Program-made: the position numbers and the translations under genes
Part shown: one piece after another, positions 52,674-64,000 of the stretch
How positions within the stretch are numbered: position 1 is the first letter of the stretch
Layout of the letters: every line of letters begins with the position of its first letter
From: Candidatus Pelagibacter sp.
Lineage (GTDB): Bacteria; Pseudomonadota; Alphaproteobacteria; Pelagibacterales; Pelagibacteraceae
Assembly (NCBI GenBank): GCA_028226735.1
Contig: JAOIYV010000001.1
Coordinates: 1 to 64,000, forward strand
Length of the DNA stretch: 64,000 nucleotides
Direction: 5' to 3'
Notes under the pieces: generated by a model
The model's database searches: none
Told to the model about the DNA's origin: nothing
The model's input: only the letters and a program-made list of their open reading frames with translations

Positions 52674-53565
52674 TTTTAGTTTTTCTATTTGATAAAAGGA
52701 TTCCAGTTAAAATAAATATTGCGCCCAGCATATGATAAAACATAAATTTTTCATTAAAAATAATCATTGCCATAATTGCACTTAATACAGGCATCATATG
52801 CAAAAAAATACCAGCTCTATTAGCTCCGATTAAAGAGACTCCCTTTATCCAAAAAATAAAAGAAATAAGACCTGGAAATAATACTACATAAAATAAAATC
52901 ATAAAAAATTTTTGATCTAATACAATTCTATAACCCATTTGATATTCAATAAAATAAATTGGAATTAAAAAAATAAAACCAAATGAAATTACCACTTCTA
53001 ATAACGTTAATTGAGATAGTTGATGTTTTTTTTTCTTTAATAAAGCAGAATAAGTAGCCCATGACAACATTCCTAAAACCATCGTGATATCACCTTTATT
53101 AAAATCTAAATTTAATAATATTCCAAGGTTGGCTTTAGTTATGATTAAAACTACCCCAACAAAAGAACATGCAACTCCCAATATTTGAAATGTGTTTGTT
53201 TTTTCAATTTTTAAAATTGAAGAAATAAATATAATCATCACCGGTATTGTTGATATCATCAACACTCCACTGATCACTTGGGTAAAATTTAAAGAGTAAT
53301 AGACAATTGAGTTAAATATAGTGACACTAGTTATTCCAAGAATCATATAATATTTATAATTTTCTAAAATATATTCTTTTTTTTTCAATATTTCTTGGAT
53401 TGTAAATGGAGCTAAAATTAACCAGGCAAAAAACCAGCGATAAAAGTTTAACGAAAAAGGTGGCACTTGGTACTGGCTAGCAAATTTTCCAACTAAAAAA
53501 TTTCCAGACCAAAACAAAGCAGCAAAAAATAAAAAAACATAAGCAATATTATTTTTATTTATCAC
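52666..53565 (-). CDS. EamA/DMT-family transporter
   Basis: A 299-aa protein with about ten helices in two EamA repeats (FFAALFWSGNFLVGKFA at the N-terminus; LSWATYSALLKKK at the start of the second). It sits between a D-amino-acid dehydrogenase-like gene (adjacent stop/start) and a 2-hydroxyacid dehydrogenase gene (8-nt overlap). This is the third EamA protein in the window; it may move amino or keto acids. Confidence 0.83.
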   Translation of the reverse strand: MINKNNIAYVFLFFAALFWSGNFLVGKFASQYQVPPFSLNFYRWFFAWLILAPFTIQEILKKKEYILENYKYYMILGITSVTIFNSIVYYSLNFTQVISGVLMISTIPVMIIFISSILKIEKTNTFQILGVACSFVGVVLIITKANLGILLNLDFNKGDITMVLGMLSWATYSALLKKKKHQLSQLTLLEVVISFGFIFLIPIYFIEYQMGYRIVLDQKFFMILFYVVLFPGLISFIFWIKGVSLIGANRAGIFLHMMPVLSAIMAMIIFNEKFMFYHMLGAIFILTGILLSNRKTKNA

Positions 53566-54807
53566 TTAGCTAAATCTTAGAGAACTATATGGTTTCAAGT
53601 CTAAATTTGTATTCTCTCCAGCAATCATTCCTGAAATTATCTTCCCTGAAATTGGTCCTAAAGTCCATCCTAAATGATGATGGCCAAAACAATAGAATAT
53701 ATTTTTATAATTTTTTGAAGGACCTATTACAGGTAAAAAATCTGGCATACTAGGTCTAAAACCTAACCATTCATCTTCATGTTCAGGTAAATCTCCAAGC
53801 ATGTATTTTGCATTATTTATTAAATTTTTAATTCTATCTTTTGATAATGGATTATTTAATCCACCAAATTCAACTGTTCCTACCACTCTCAGCCCTTGCT
53901 CCATTGGGGTAATTCCAAATCCCCTGTTTTGAAAAATTACAGGTCTGCTTAAAAGATGATCACAATCTTTAAAATGAACATGATAACCTCTTTCTGTATC
54001 TAGTGGTATTTTTTCATCTAAATTATCTGTTAATTTTTTAGACAATGCTCCACAAGCAATAACTAATTTATCAAAAATAAAGTTTTGGGTTTCAGTTTTT
54101 ATAATTGGTTTTTCTTCATCGAATTTTATGTCACTTACATTCATTTTTAAAAACCTTCCACCTTTTCTTAGAAAAAGTTCAAATAATTTTATAAGTATTT
54201 TTTTAGGGTTTTTAGCATGTCTCCCATATTTATAATAAACTCCTCCATGGTAAAAAGGTTTTATATTTGGTTCAAGATCATGAATTTCTTTAGTTGATAG
54301 CACTTGTTGATCAACACCAAGTTCATTTCTAACTTTAATTTCAAGTTCTCTACTTTTTAAATTTTTATTATTCCAAATATAAAGAATACCTTTTTTTTCA
54401 ACTAATCCTTCAAGATCAATTTCATCAAATAACTCATCATAAGCTGGTAGTGCTAAGTCTAAAATTTGATGCATATTTTTAGCAGTGTGCATCATTCTTT
54501 TTGTAGAACAGTTTCTTATAAAGCTTAAGAACCATGGAATCATTTTTGGAACATAATTCCATTTTAAAGCAAGTGGTCCAGTCGAACTTAAAAGCATAGC
54601 TGGAACATCAGATAAAACATCAGGTCTATTTATTGGTACAGATGCATAAGGTGAAAAATGGCCAGCATTACCATATGATGCTACTGGGCTTCCTGGTTCT
54701 TCTCTATCAAAAATAGTTACATCAAATCCCTTTTTTTGAAGAAACAACGCATTTGAAATACCTTGTATTCCGGCGCCTATAATTCCTATTTTCATATTAT
54801 TTCTCAT
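53566..54807 (-). CDS. FAD-dependent D-amino-acid dehydrogenase-like oxidoreductase (DadA family)
   Basis: A 413-aa DAO-fold protein. The FAD motif GIIGAGIQG is at 7-15, the DadA-type SYGNAGHFSP segment near 44-53, and the C-terminal FRPSMPDFLPVIGPS near 350. DadA turns D-amino acids into 2-oxo acids and ammonia, passing electrons to the respiratory chain. A second ATG at 54795 (MKIGIIGAG) is an equally good start. With the 2-hydroxyacid dehydrogenase downstream it could handle D-amino acids and the derived keto acids. Confidence 0.83.
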   Translation of the reverse strand: MRNNMKIGIIGAGIQGISNALFLQKKGFDVTIFDREEPGSPVASYGNAGHFSPYASVPINRPDVLSDVPAMLLSSTGPLALKWNYVPKMIPWFLSFIRNCSTKRMMHTAKNMHQILDLALPAYDELFDEIDLEGLVEKKGILYIWNNKNLKSRELEIKVRNELGVDQQVLSTKEIHDLEPNIKPFYHGGVYYKYGRHAKNPKKILIKLFELFLRKGGRFLKMNVSDIKFDEEKPIIKTETQNFIFDKLVIACGALSKKLTDNLDEKIPLDTERGYHVHFKDCDHLLSRPVIFQNRGFGITPMEQGLRVVGTVEFGGLNNPLSKDRIKNLINNAKYMLGDLPEHEDEWLGFRPSMPDFLPVIGPSKNYKNIFYCFGHHHLGWTLGPISGKIISGMIAGENTNLDLKPYSSLRFS

Positions 54808-54876
54808 TAAATCTTATATAATTTTTACATCTAACATTTCTCGCGACAAATTAGACAAATTTAATATTTAAATTCT

Positions 54877-55998
54877 TTAACCAATTAAATGTTTATGATT
54901 AATTTTAGCACTCATTACAATTGAAAATCCGATCATTGTAGCTAACATAGATGATCCACCGTAAGACATAATAGGTAATGGAGATCCAACTATAGGCAAC
55001 AAACCTAAAACCATTGCCATATTAACGGTAACATAAAAAAAGATTGCAGAACCATATCCATAACAAAAAAGTTTTGCAAAATAACTTCTTGAAACTGATC
55101 CAATTTTTAAAACTCTATAGATAATAATTATGTAAACTAATAAGAGTGCTAATGAACCCAAAAATCCATGTTCTTCCGCATACAAGGTGAAAATAAAATC
55201 TGTATGTTTTTCAGGCAAAAACTCTAAGTAACTTTGTGTTCCTTTTAAAAAACCTTTTCCTAAAAATCCACCTGAACCAACAGCTATTTTGGATTGAATT
55301 ATTTGATATCCTGCTCCTAAAGGATCTCTATCAGGATTAAGAAAGGTTAAAATTCTAAGTTTTTGATATGGTTTTAAAAAAGAAATAGCAAATGGCATTG
55401 AAATTAATAAAGTTAAAAAAGAATATAAAAAATATTTAACATTTAATCCTGCAAGCCATATGACAACCAATCCACTAGAAGCAATTAATATCGACGTTCC
55501 TAAATCTGGTTGACTTAAAACAAGCATAATTGGTAAAATTAAAATAACCAAGACAATTAATATACTTTTAAATGAATTAACTTTTTCAACTTGTATTCTA
55601 TGATAATACTTTGCCAAACAAGATATAATCGCTATTTTCATTAACTCTGAAGGTTGTAAATTAATAAAATATAAATTTATCCATCTTTGAGACCCTGATG
55701 CTTTAACGCCATACAGAGAGGCCCAAATTAAAAAAGCTAGAACAACTATATAAAAAAAATAAGAAATAAAATGCCAAAACTTTATGTTAAAAAATGACAA
55801 ACAAATCATCATGATAAAAAATACTATAAATTTGGATATATGGCTTTTGCTATGAAACAATAATTCTCCTCCATCTGTAGAATACATTGCAAAAGCACTA
55901 ACGATACCCAAAACTAAAATACAAAATAATAAAATAAAGTCTAATTCTCTTAATTTTTGAAATACAGATAATTGAGTGTTAATTGTATTAGATCTCAT
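54877..55998 (-). CDS. rodA: Peptidoglycan polymerase RodA
   Basis: A 373-aa SEDS-family protein with about ten helices. QPDLGTSILI is at about 165, the EKHTDFIFTLYAEEHGFLGS segment near 268 carries the essential Glu/Asp region, and SYGGSSML is near the end. It elongates glycan strands with PBP2 and MreBCD. It overlaps mrdA by 11 nt. Confidence 0.93.
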   Translation of the reverse strand: MRSNTINTQLSVFQKLRELDFILLFCILVLGIVSAFAMYSTDGGELLFHSKSHISKFIVFFIMMICLSFFNIKFWHFISYFFYIVVLAFLIWASLYGVKASGSQRWINLYFINLQPSELMKIAIISCLAKYYHRIQVEKVNSFKSILIVLVILILPIMLVLSQPDLGTSILIASSGLVVIWLAGLNVKYFLYSFLTLLISMPFAISFLKPYQKLRILTFLNPDRDPLGAGYQIIQSKIAVGSGGFLGKGFLKGTQSYLEFLPEKHTDFIFTLYAEEHGFLGSLALLLVYIIIIYRVLKIGSVSRSYFAKLFCYGYGSAIFFYVTVNMAMVLGLLPIVGSPLPIMSYGGSSMLATMIGFSIVMSAKINHKHLIG

Positions 55999-57982
55999 TT
56001 GAATTTTTTAATCTTTTTTTTATGTTAATTTTTTCTCTTGCATCATGTTTATCTATAATCAGCTTAAAAAGTTTTTTTGCCATAGGTGCGGCCATGGCAC
56101 TACCTGATCCACCATGTTCAACGACTATACTTAGGGCATATCTTGGATTTTTGTATGGTCCAAATGCAACATATAAAGCATGATCTCTATCATTGTATGG
56201 AATATCAACTGTTTTTAATTCTAACTCTCTTTGTTTTTCTGTAATTCTCTTAACTTGAGAGGTTCCAGTTTTTCCAGCAAATTGATATTTTTGATCTTTA
56301 ATTCTTGATGAATAAGAAGTTCCTCTAATTTCATTAGTAGATGCAAACATTGCCTCCAGAACAAGTTTTATATTTTCTGGATTTCTATAAAGTGGTTTAT
56401 GTTTTTTTGGACCTACAAACCAAGAAAATCCTTCGCTAGCTGCTTCTAAACCTTTTTTAGATTCCTTTAAATCTCTACTGTTTTCTTGAATTGCATATTT
56501 AATTTCTTCCAAGGTTGGGTCCTCATCATTGACAATTATTTTAGGATAAATCTCATAACCACCATTTGCAAGTTGAGCGGTCATTAAACATAACTGTAGA
56601 GGTGTTGTTTGTATATAACCCTGTCCAATACCTGTAATTAGAGTTTCTCCTAAAACCCATCCTTTTCCTAAATTATTTTTTTTCCATTCTGTGCTTGGAA
56701 CTAATCCTTTTTTTTCATTAGCAAAATTTTGATTTAAAACTTTTTCACCAAGACCAAATTTTATAGCTGTTTCTTTTAATCTATCTACACCAAGTTTTCT
56801 GGCTACTTCATAAAAATAGGTATCACAAGATTGCTTCATTGCTTCTTTTAAACTTACTATTCTATGACCTTTTTTTTTCCAGCAATGATAGGTTTGTCCA
56901 AACATTTCAATTTTACCACTACAATTAACTTTAAAATCTTTTGTGATGACGTCATTTTCTAAAGCAGAAAGAGCTACAATTGGTTTAATTGTAGATCCTG
57001 GTGAATACAAACCGGACAAAGTTTTGTTAAGTAATGGCTTCAAGGGGTTATTTCTAATTAATTGCCAATCATCATGGCTAATTCCAAAAAGAAATAAATT
57101 TGGGTCAAATGATGGTGAAGAATGCATAGCAATTATTTCGCCCGTAAAAATGTCCATCACACTTATAGAGCCAGCAAGATCTTTTAATAACTCATTACAT
57201 AATTTTTGGATATCCGTATCAACGGTAAGTTTAATTGTTTTTCCTTTTATACCCTCTTTATAGTCAATCTGATTAATTCTCTTTCCATATGCATTAACTT
57301 CATACCTTTGAATGCCATTTGTTCCTATGAGTTCACTTTCATATGTCTTCTCTAAACCTGTTTTTCCAACTTTTAAGCCAGGTACATGATTTTTTTTTAT
57401 TTCTTTATTATCTAGTATATCCTTTTCACTAGCTTCACTAACATAACCCAAAACGTGGGTATAATTTTCTTTAAATGGATAATCACGAGATACAGATAAA
57501 ACTGGTTTAGCGCCAGTTAAATCATGTAAAAAATAATTTATTTTAGCAAATTGTTCCCAGGTTAAATTTTCAGAAACAACAAGAGTTTCCCAGGGTTTTT
57601 GACTATTTTTTTTTTTAATTATTTTAGCAAATTCATTATTTTTAATTTTTAATATTTCTTTTAATCTTAACATTAAGTACTTAAAGTTTTCTACTTGCTC
57701 TGGGATAACATGAAGCTGATATACTTTTAAATTGCCAGCTATGGTATTTCCAAAATAGTCTAAAAATTCTCCTCTGACAGGTGGTAATTTCCACTCACGT
57801 AATCTATTCTTATCTGATAAAGTTAAGTATTTTTTATTTTCTGTAATTTGCAATGTAAATAATCTAGCAATGATTCCCGTGAATATGACTATTTTTGCTG
57901 TTCCAATAATAAACATTCTTCTGTTAATAGTTTGAAGTTTCTTAAAACCCAGATCTCCACTAATCATAAGACCTTCCTGCAA
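55988..57982 (-). CDS. mrdA: Penicillin-binding protein 2 (transpeptidase)
   Basis: A 664-aa class B PBP with an N-terminal membrane helix (about 28-46) and a dimerisation domain containing RGEFLDYFGNTIA (70-82). The transpeptidase motifs are Ser330-x-x-Lys333 (PGSTIKP), SCD near 387 in place of the common SxN, and KTGTS near 572. It crosslinks side-wall peptidoglycan. The first ATG overlaps mreD by 23 nt; a second ATG at 57967 (MISGDLG) would cut the overlap to 8 nt and is also plausible. Confidence 0.92.
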   Translation of the reverse strand: MQEGLMISGDLGFKKLQTINRRMFIIGTAKIVIFTGIIARLFTLQITENKKYLTLSDKNRLREWKLPPVRGEFLDYFGNTIAGNLKVYQLHVIPEQVENFKYLMLRLKEILKIKNNEFAKIIKKKNSQKPWETLVVSENLTWEQFAKINYFLHDLTGAKPVLSVSRDYPFKENYTHVLGYVSEASEKDILDNKEIKKNHVPGLKVGKTGLEKTYESELIGTNGIQRYEVNAYGKRINQIDYKEGIKGKTIKLTVDTDIQKLCNELLKDLAGSISVMDIFTGEIIAMHSSPSFDPNLFLFGISHDDWQLIRNNPLKPLLNKTLSGLYSPGSTIKPIVALSALENDVITKDFKVNCSGKIEMFGQTYHCWKKKGHRIVSLKEAMKQSCDTYFYEVARKLGVDRLKETAIKFGLGEKVLNQNFANEKKGLVPSTEWKKNNLGKGWVLGETLITGIGQGYIQTTPLQLCLMTAQLANGGYEIYPKIIVNDEDPTLEEIKYAIQENSRDLKESKKGLEAASEGFSWFVGPKKHKPLYRNPENIKLVLEAMFASTNEIRGTSYSSRIKDQKYQFAGKTGTSQVKRITEKQRELELKTVDIPYNDRDHALYVAFGPYKNPRYALSIVVEHGGSGSAMAAPMAKKLFKLIIDKHDAREKINIKKRLKNSNEI

Positions 57983-58478
57983 AAAAACTTTCTACATATT
58001 GAAATAAATATGAAAAACAAATATATAAAAGAAAGGTAAAAATAATATTCACTACTTGAAGTAAAAAATCTATTTCATAATTAAAAATAAAAGTTAAAAT
58101 TAAAAAAAATATAGATTTAATTATTAGGATTGATATTAGAAAAAAAATCCAATCTTTCATTAAATTAGGCCTTAAAGTTATATTTCTAAGATATGCAGCA
58201 GCACCACATAATAACAAAAAAATTAAACTACTTATACCAATTGGTAATCCAAGGACCACATCATTAAATAATCCTGCTATAAAAACTAAAACATATCCTA
58301 AGCTATTGCTTTTTTTTACACTGAAGTAAAAAATTAGAATAAAAGAAAAATTAAATGAAAAATATTTTAATCCCATATTATTAAAATCAGACTCATTTAA
58401 CACGGAGATAAAAAGTAAAATTATCGGTAAGTGTGTGTAAAGCTTTACAATTATATTGCTTTGATTAATTCTGCTCAT
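57960..58478 (-). CDS. mreD: Rod-shape protein MreD
   Basis: A 172-aa membrane protein with five to six helices and the MreD-like FIAGLFNDVVLGLPIGISSL stretch (about 67-86). Its sequence is weakly conserved, as is usual, and the call rests mainly on the place between mreC and mrdA. It starts directly after the mreC stop. Confidence 0.85.
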   Translation of the reverse strand: MSRINQSNIIVKLYTHLPIILLFISVLNESDFNNMGLKYFSFNFSFILIFYFSVKKSNSLGYVLVFIAGLFNDVVLGLPIGISSLIFLLLCGAAAYLRNITLRPNLMKDWIFFLISILIIKSIFFLILTFIFNYEIDFLLQVVNIIFTFLLYICFSYLFQYVESFFAGRSYD

Positions 58479-59705
58479 TTAATTTTTTTCAATCACTCCC
58501 TTATTTAAAATACACTCTTTATATTTGGGAGTGCCCACTGTGTAGAGATTACTTTTAAAAAATGATTTTGTACATTTGCTTGAGTACAAGAGGTTTAATT
58601 CTAAAAACTCTATATCCTTTTTTTTTATCTCCTGTTGTTTAATAGTTTGCTTTGCTATTTCAATTTCATTTTCTAATCTATTAATATCATTTTTAAAAAT
58701 ATTATTTTCTTCTTCAATTTTAATTCTTATTTCTTCAGCAATTTTTTTTTGTTCTAAAAGAATTCTTAAAGTTTCTTGTTGTTGGTTTGTTTCCTCTATT
58801 TCTTCATTCATTTCACTTGATATTTTTTTAGATGCTTCATCTACAAACGTTGACTCTTTTGCAAAAGATACAACTTTTACATACTGTAATTGGGAAAAAT
58901 CCCTAAAAAATTCTACTAAATAACGACCATCAGAAAGTTGGTTTTTAGTTTTTATTAAACCAACTGGAATTCCACTTTTAAAAACTCCCCCAGCGCCAGA
59001 AGTAAGAACAAGCAGATCTTCCGTATTTTTAAATTCATCAGATTTTTTTGTGTATTGTAAGATTCCTGTTTTTTGTTCTTTGCCTGACATAATTGCTTGT
59101 GTGTCTCCTGGCTGAATTGAAACTGGAATTTTAGAGTTAATATCAGAAATCAATAATACTCTTGATGTAAAAAAATTAACTTCCACTACTTTTCCAACTA
59201 AATACTCTTGATCTGTAACAATCATTCCTAATTGAATATTATTTTTGCTTCCTTTGTTAATTATAACTGACCGTAAAAAAGGACTTTGTTTATCTATTAA
59301 TACTTTTGCATATGTCTCATTGTCTTTAATAAAATAATCATCAATTAATTTTTTATATTTGGTGTTTTCTAAGATAAGAATTTTTTGAGATAGATCTTTT
59401 GTTTTTAAAAATTCAAGCTGAGATTTATTTTTTTTATTTTCTCCATAAAGCTTAAAATGACTACTTATGGTTTGGTAATTACTTTTTACAAGATTTTCTG
59501 GAATTGAAACTATAAAAGAGGATTTATAAACTACTTCTTTAAGTGCAGTTTTAACATAATCAACAATCTTAAAATTAAAACTTCCTAAAACTAAAAATAT
59601 TATTGAGAAAAAAATTAAACCTAATAAGGAAAATCTTTGTTTTGTTCCTTTTTTTAAAAAAGCAGATCTAATAGCTATTACGAAATCATCTCTACTTGCT
59701 TCCAT
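58479..59705 (-). CDS. mreC: Rod-shape protein MreC with an unusual C-terminal coiled coil
   Basis: A 408-aa protein with a membrane helix at about 26-45, a first coiled coil at about 85-120 and the periplasmic MreC beta domain at about 130-285 (VIINKGSKNNIQLGM, LLISDINSKIPV, LVLTSGAGGVFKSGIPVGL). Beyond the normal end it continues with a Glu/Gln/Lys-rich coiled coil at about 296-368 and a tail holding Cys378 and Cys398. Many MreC proteins end soon after the beta domain or in a Pro-rich tail. It lies 6 nt after the mreB stop. Confidence 0.88.
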   Translation of the reverse strand: MEASRDDFVIAIRSAFLKKGTKQRFSLLGLIFFSIIFLVLGSFNFKIVDYVKTALKEVVYKSSFIVSIPENLVKSNYQTISSHFKLYGENKKNKSQLEFLKTKDLSQKILILENTKYKKLIDDYFIKDNETYAKVLIDKQSPFLRSVIINKGSKNNIQLGMIVTDQEYLVGKVVEVNFFTSRVLLISDINSKIPVSIQPGDTQAIMSGKEQKTGILQYTKKSDEFKNTEDLLVLTSGAGGVFKSGIPVGLIKTKNQLSDGRYLVEFFRDFSQLQYVKVVSFAKESTFVDEASKKISSEMNEEIEETNQQQETLRILLEQKKIAEEIRIKIEEENNIFKNDINRLENEIEIAKQTIKQQEIKKKDIEFLELNLLYSSKCTKSFFKSNLYTVGTPKYKECILNKGVIEKN

Positions 59706-59711
59706 TTTATT

Positions 59712-62313
<2,602 letters not shown>

Positions 62314-62394
62314 AACCAGTAAATTAAGATAATTGATAATACAATCTATAATAGAGATTGCAAATAATATATTTTATAATCTTTTATATTTAGC

Positions 62395-63117
62395 TTACTT
62401 AATAAATTTTTTTACAATAGTCTCAAAAAAAAATTTTAAAGCATACTTTAAATGAATAGATGATCTTTCATTACCGTAAATTGTTTTGATTGGAATTTCA
62501 TTTATCTCTAATTTATTTTTTACTAAATTTATTCTCATTTGGTTATCAAAATTAAAGGTACTAGTTAAATCTTTTAATATATTTTTTTTAATGTATTTGA
62601 AATTATAAATCCAATACCCAGTGTGACAATCAGTAAAATTTGTAGCATAAACAAAGTTAAATAATTTTGTTAAAAAAATATTTCCTACAAATTTGTAAAA
62701 CGGCATATTTCCCTTAATAGCATTTTTTTTATTGATCATTCTTGATCCACACACGGCTGCACAATCAGATTTTTCTAATTTTTTAATAATTGGGAGTATA
62801 TATTTTGGGTGATATTGTCCATCACCATGAACCATTATAGCATAATCAAAATTATTACTCATAGCATAATTTAAACAAGATTTAATTTTCCCTCCATAAT
62901 TAAGTCTTTTTTTATTATTTTTTAAAAAAACGATTGATCTATTTTTTTTGTAAATACTTCTGGCAACTTCCAAAGTATCATCTCCAGATTGATCCTCACT
63001 AATTAATACTTTTACTCTATAATCTTTAAATTTTTTAAACTGTATTAAGTCAAAAACATTTTTGAGCCTAAATGATGCGTGATAAGTTATTATAAATATT
63101 AAAATTTTTTTTTTCAT
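62395..63117 (-). CDS. Family 2 glycosyltransferase, dolichol-phosphate-mannose-synthase-like
   Basis: A 240-aa GT-A enzyme. FIITYHASFRLKNV opens the fold, LISEDQSGDDT (about 39-49) binds the nucleotide, and MVHGDGQYHP (about 96-105) is the metal/donor motif. There are no transmembrane segments, so it is likely cytoplasmic or peripheral. It probably transfers a sugar to a polyprenyl phosphate or envelope glycan. It stands between ilvC and leuA with 68- and 81-nt gaps, and its Lys/Asn/Ile-rich composition is more extreme than its neighbours. Confidence 0.82.
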   Translation of the reverse strand: MKKKILIFIITYHASFRLKNVFDLIQFKKFKDYRVKVLISEDQSGDDTLEVARSIYKKNRSIVFLKNNKKRLNYGGKIKSCLNYAMSNNFDYAIMVHGDGQYHPKYILPIIKKLEKSDCAAVCGSRMINKKNAIKGNMPFYKFVGNIFLTKLFNFVYATNFTDCHTGYWIYNFKYIKKNILKDLTSTFNFDNQMRINLVKNKLEINEIPIKTIYGNERSSIHLKYALKFFFETIVKKFIK

Positions 63118-63185
63118 TTAAGTGACTAAATTAAATTATCTGTAGAAAGGAAAAAGAGACATTGTTAATATCCTTAAACTAAATA

Positions 63186-64000
<815 letters not shown>

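Overview
The window reads as a gene-dense, AT-rich chromosome fragment from a marine alphaproteobacterium of the SAR11 (Pelagibacterales) type. This rests on low GC throughout, intergenic gaps that never exceed about 205 bp, many genes overlapping by 1-4 nt, a very high load of ABC importers for small organic nitrogen compounds, and no recognisable transcription factor, insertion sequence, prophage, CRISPR array, tRNA or rRNA. The assignment is inference from style and gene content; no marker gene was compared.

Layout. (1) 1-2436: the end of a charged coiled-coil protein, then a FadN-type beta-oxidation enzyme. (2) 2494-8966 (minus): a Pot-type ABC importer (ATPase, binding protein, two permeases) with a DoeA/EutD-like ectoine hydrolase and a EutA-like racemase-fold protein upstream. 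(3) 9019-12436 (plus): beta-hydroxyacid dehydrogenase, aldehyde dehydrogenase, VOC protein and a short GDPD. (4) 12439-24827: a quaternary-amine region. It holds a gamma-butyrobetaine-hydroxylase-like oxygenase, a ProXWV betaine importer, an SDR, L-carnitine dehydrogenase, a dehydrocarnitine-cleaving BKACE, a betainyl-CoA-type thioesterase, a TauD-family oxygenase, a PhnZ/TmpB-like HD diiron oxygenase, choline dehydrogenase, a DMT transporter and an IPNS-like oxygenase. Together these can be read as routes from gamma-butyrobetaine, carnitine, choline and perhaps a phosphonate into glycine betaine. (5) 24841-33400 (plus): a structured leader with a hairpin over the ribosome binding site, followed by an operon of unknown purpose (LLM flavin monooxygenase, TPP enzyme, methyltransferase, DUF1185, alpha/beta hydrolase, ALDH, EamA), and a Liv-type binding protein.

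(6) 33454-40845 (minus): TauE/SafE permease, MFS transporter, a possible 22-residue membrane peptide, LivM/H/F/G, a ProC-like reductase and a small outer-membrane barrel. (7) 41050-48924 (minus): a second Liv-type importer whose operon includes an exported alpha/beta hydrolase, an AzlCD exporter and glutarate 2-hydroxylase. (8) 49011-54807: LysE exporter, a structured inverted repeat, DUF2805 protein, glutaredoxin, MsrB, HDAC-like deacetylase, D-2-hydroxyacid dehydrogenase, EamA and a DadA-like oxidase. (9) 54877-64000 (minus): the cell-shape block mreB-mreC-mreD-mrdA-rodA directly behind leuA, then a family 2 glycosyltransferase and the truncated ilvC.

The strongest leads are the TauD + PhnZ-like pair inside the betaine operon, the SD-sequestering leader at 24841-24928 with its uncharacterised operon, the EutA/DoeA pair beside a Pot-type importer, and the periplasmic hydrolase translationally coupled into a Liv operon. 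No gene-free stretch longer than 300 bases exists in the window.
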